Shown here piece after piece: positions 63,632-64,000 of a stretch of 64,000 nt of DNA. The translations under genes and the position numbers were made by a program. The stretch is taken from the NCBI RefSeq assembly GCF_900112675.1, contig NZ_FOMQ01000005.1, forward strand, positions 310,001-374,000, written 5' to 3'. Each line of letters begins with the position of its first letter. Within the stretch, counting starts at the first letter, position 1. The stretch comes from Paracidovorax konjaci (GTDB lineage: Bacteria; Pseudomonadota; Gammaproteobacteria; Burkholderiales; Burkholderiaceae_C). The notes beneath the pieces are model-generated. The model ran no database searches. It was not told where the DNA came from and was given only the letters and a program-made list of their open reading frames with translations.

Positions 63632-64000
63632 TCAGGGTCTGCGGAATGCCGTGGGCTGCCGCGACCAGTAGCCCGAATTGAACCGGTCCAGGCGCACCGT
63701 GCCGCCCGTGGACGGCGCGTGCACGAAGCGGCCGCCTTCCACGACGATGCCTGCGTGCGTCGGGCGGCCGGACCCGAAGACCACCAGGTCGCCGGTGCGC
63801 GCCTCGTCGGCCGCCACGGGCGCACCGAAGTCGCTCAGTTGCGCCACGGTGCGCGGCGGCGCGACGCCGGCCAGGCTGCGGTACACGTAGCCGATCAGGC
63901 CGCTGCAGTCGAAGCCGCCCTCGGGCGTGTTGCCGCCGTAGCGGTACGGCGTGCCGACCAGGCCCATCGCATGGATGGCGATGTCGCTCGATTGCTCGGG
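63632..64000 (-). CDS. NlpC/P60 peptidoglycan endopeptidase, 5' end beyond window
   Basis: The last 122 codons of a gene entering from the right edge in an open frame. Catalytic Cys in GGFDCSGLIGYVY and His in RPTHAGIVVEGGRFVHAPS, with TGDLVVFG between, are diagnostic of NlpC/P60 D,L-endopeptidases. An internal ATG at 63967 is not the true start because the Cys motif lies only ~20 residues after it and the frame continues upstream. A signal peptide is expected in the missing part. Confidence 0.92.
   Translation of the reverse strand, partial: PEQSSDIAIHAMGLVGTPYRYGGNTPEGGFDCSGLIGYVYRSLAGVAPPRTVAQLSDFGAPVAADEARTGDLVVFGSGRPTHAGIVVEGGRFVHAPSTGGTVRLDRFNSGYWSRQPTAFRRP

Overview
The window is a high-GC beta-proteobacterial chromosome segment. 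Gene content and protein style fit the Comamonadaceae, most likely Acidovorax/Paracidovorax. That assignment is inferred from the parAB–rsmG–mnmG block, TctE/TctD-like kinase/regulator architecture, DUF6644/DUF6152 pair and general protein sequence, not from a marker RNA gene. No rRNA, tRNA, CRISPR array or transposase was seen.

Layout. 1–5.4 kb: a minus-strand cobalamin (corrin ring) operon cobM–cbiX–cbiC–cbiD–cobL, with overlapping or nearly touching genes, preceded by a cobalamin riboswitch. 5.6–7.5 kb: two unusual plus-strand genes, a three-repeat MABP-like beta-prism protein and a GH64/thaumatin-like protein. 7.6–9.5 kb: a CsgG-like lipoprotein with a peptidoglycan-binding tail, and a membrane-anchored methyltransferase. 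9.7–18.8 kb: a plus-strand run of eight close-packed genes that looks like a decaprenylphosphoryl-D-arabinose (DPA) type pathway: HAD–UbiA fusion, DprE1-like oxidase, DprE2-like reductase, GT-C-like membrane protein, epimerase, UGM-like flavoprotein, GtrA and a flippase-like protein. 18.8–25.1 kb: the chromosome partition and origin-proximal block parB, parA (separated by two small genes), a LysE exporter, rsmG and mnmG, with four parS-like sites between 22.5 and 27.5 kb. 25.3–30.1 kb: small redox and housekeeping genes. 30.2–38.3 kb: a two-component system divergent from a CzcCBA-type heavy-metal efflux operon. 38.6–39.6 kb: a Tae4-like amidase effector with two small membrane proteins. 39.6–44.6 kb: a chemoreceptor and a copper module (copA, copZ, cueR) with paired CueR operators. 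44.7–46.3 kb: an AT-richer AlbA_2/Schlafen-type gene. 46.6–48.7 kb: a thiolase and a BPSL0067/STY0301 candidate effector–immunity pair. 48.8–56.5 kb: mixed genes including an SpmAB fusion, a FAD oxidase, rdgC, a Spy-like protein and PagL. 56.5–57.6 kb: a gene-free region with five DnaA boxes in two origin-like modules. 57.6–64 kb: a very large GGDEF/EAL protein, a DAHP synthase and the start of an NlpC/P60 protein.

The two strongest points for follow-up are the tandem origin-like modules at 56.6–57.4 kb (each a DnaA box, a 14-bp GC-rich spacer, a TTACTACTA-type DnaA-trio and an AT-rich stretch) and the arabinose-type lipid-linked sugar locus at 9.7–18.8 kb. The MABP/GH64-like pair and the Tae4-like effector with non-standard neighbours are the best candidates for poorly described protein systems.
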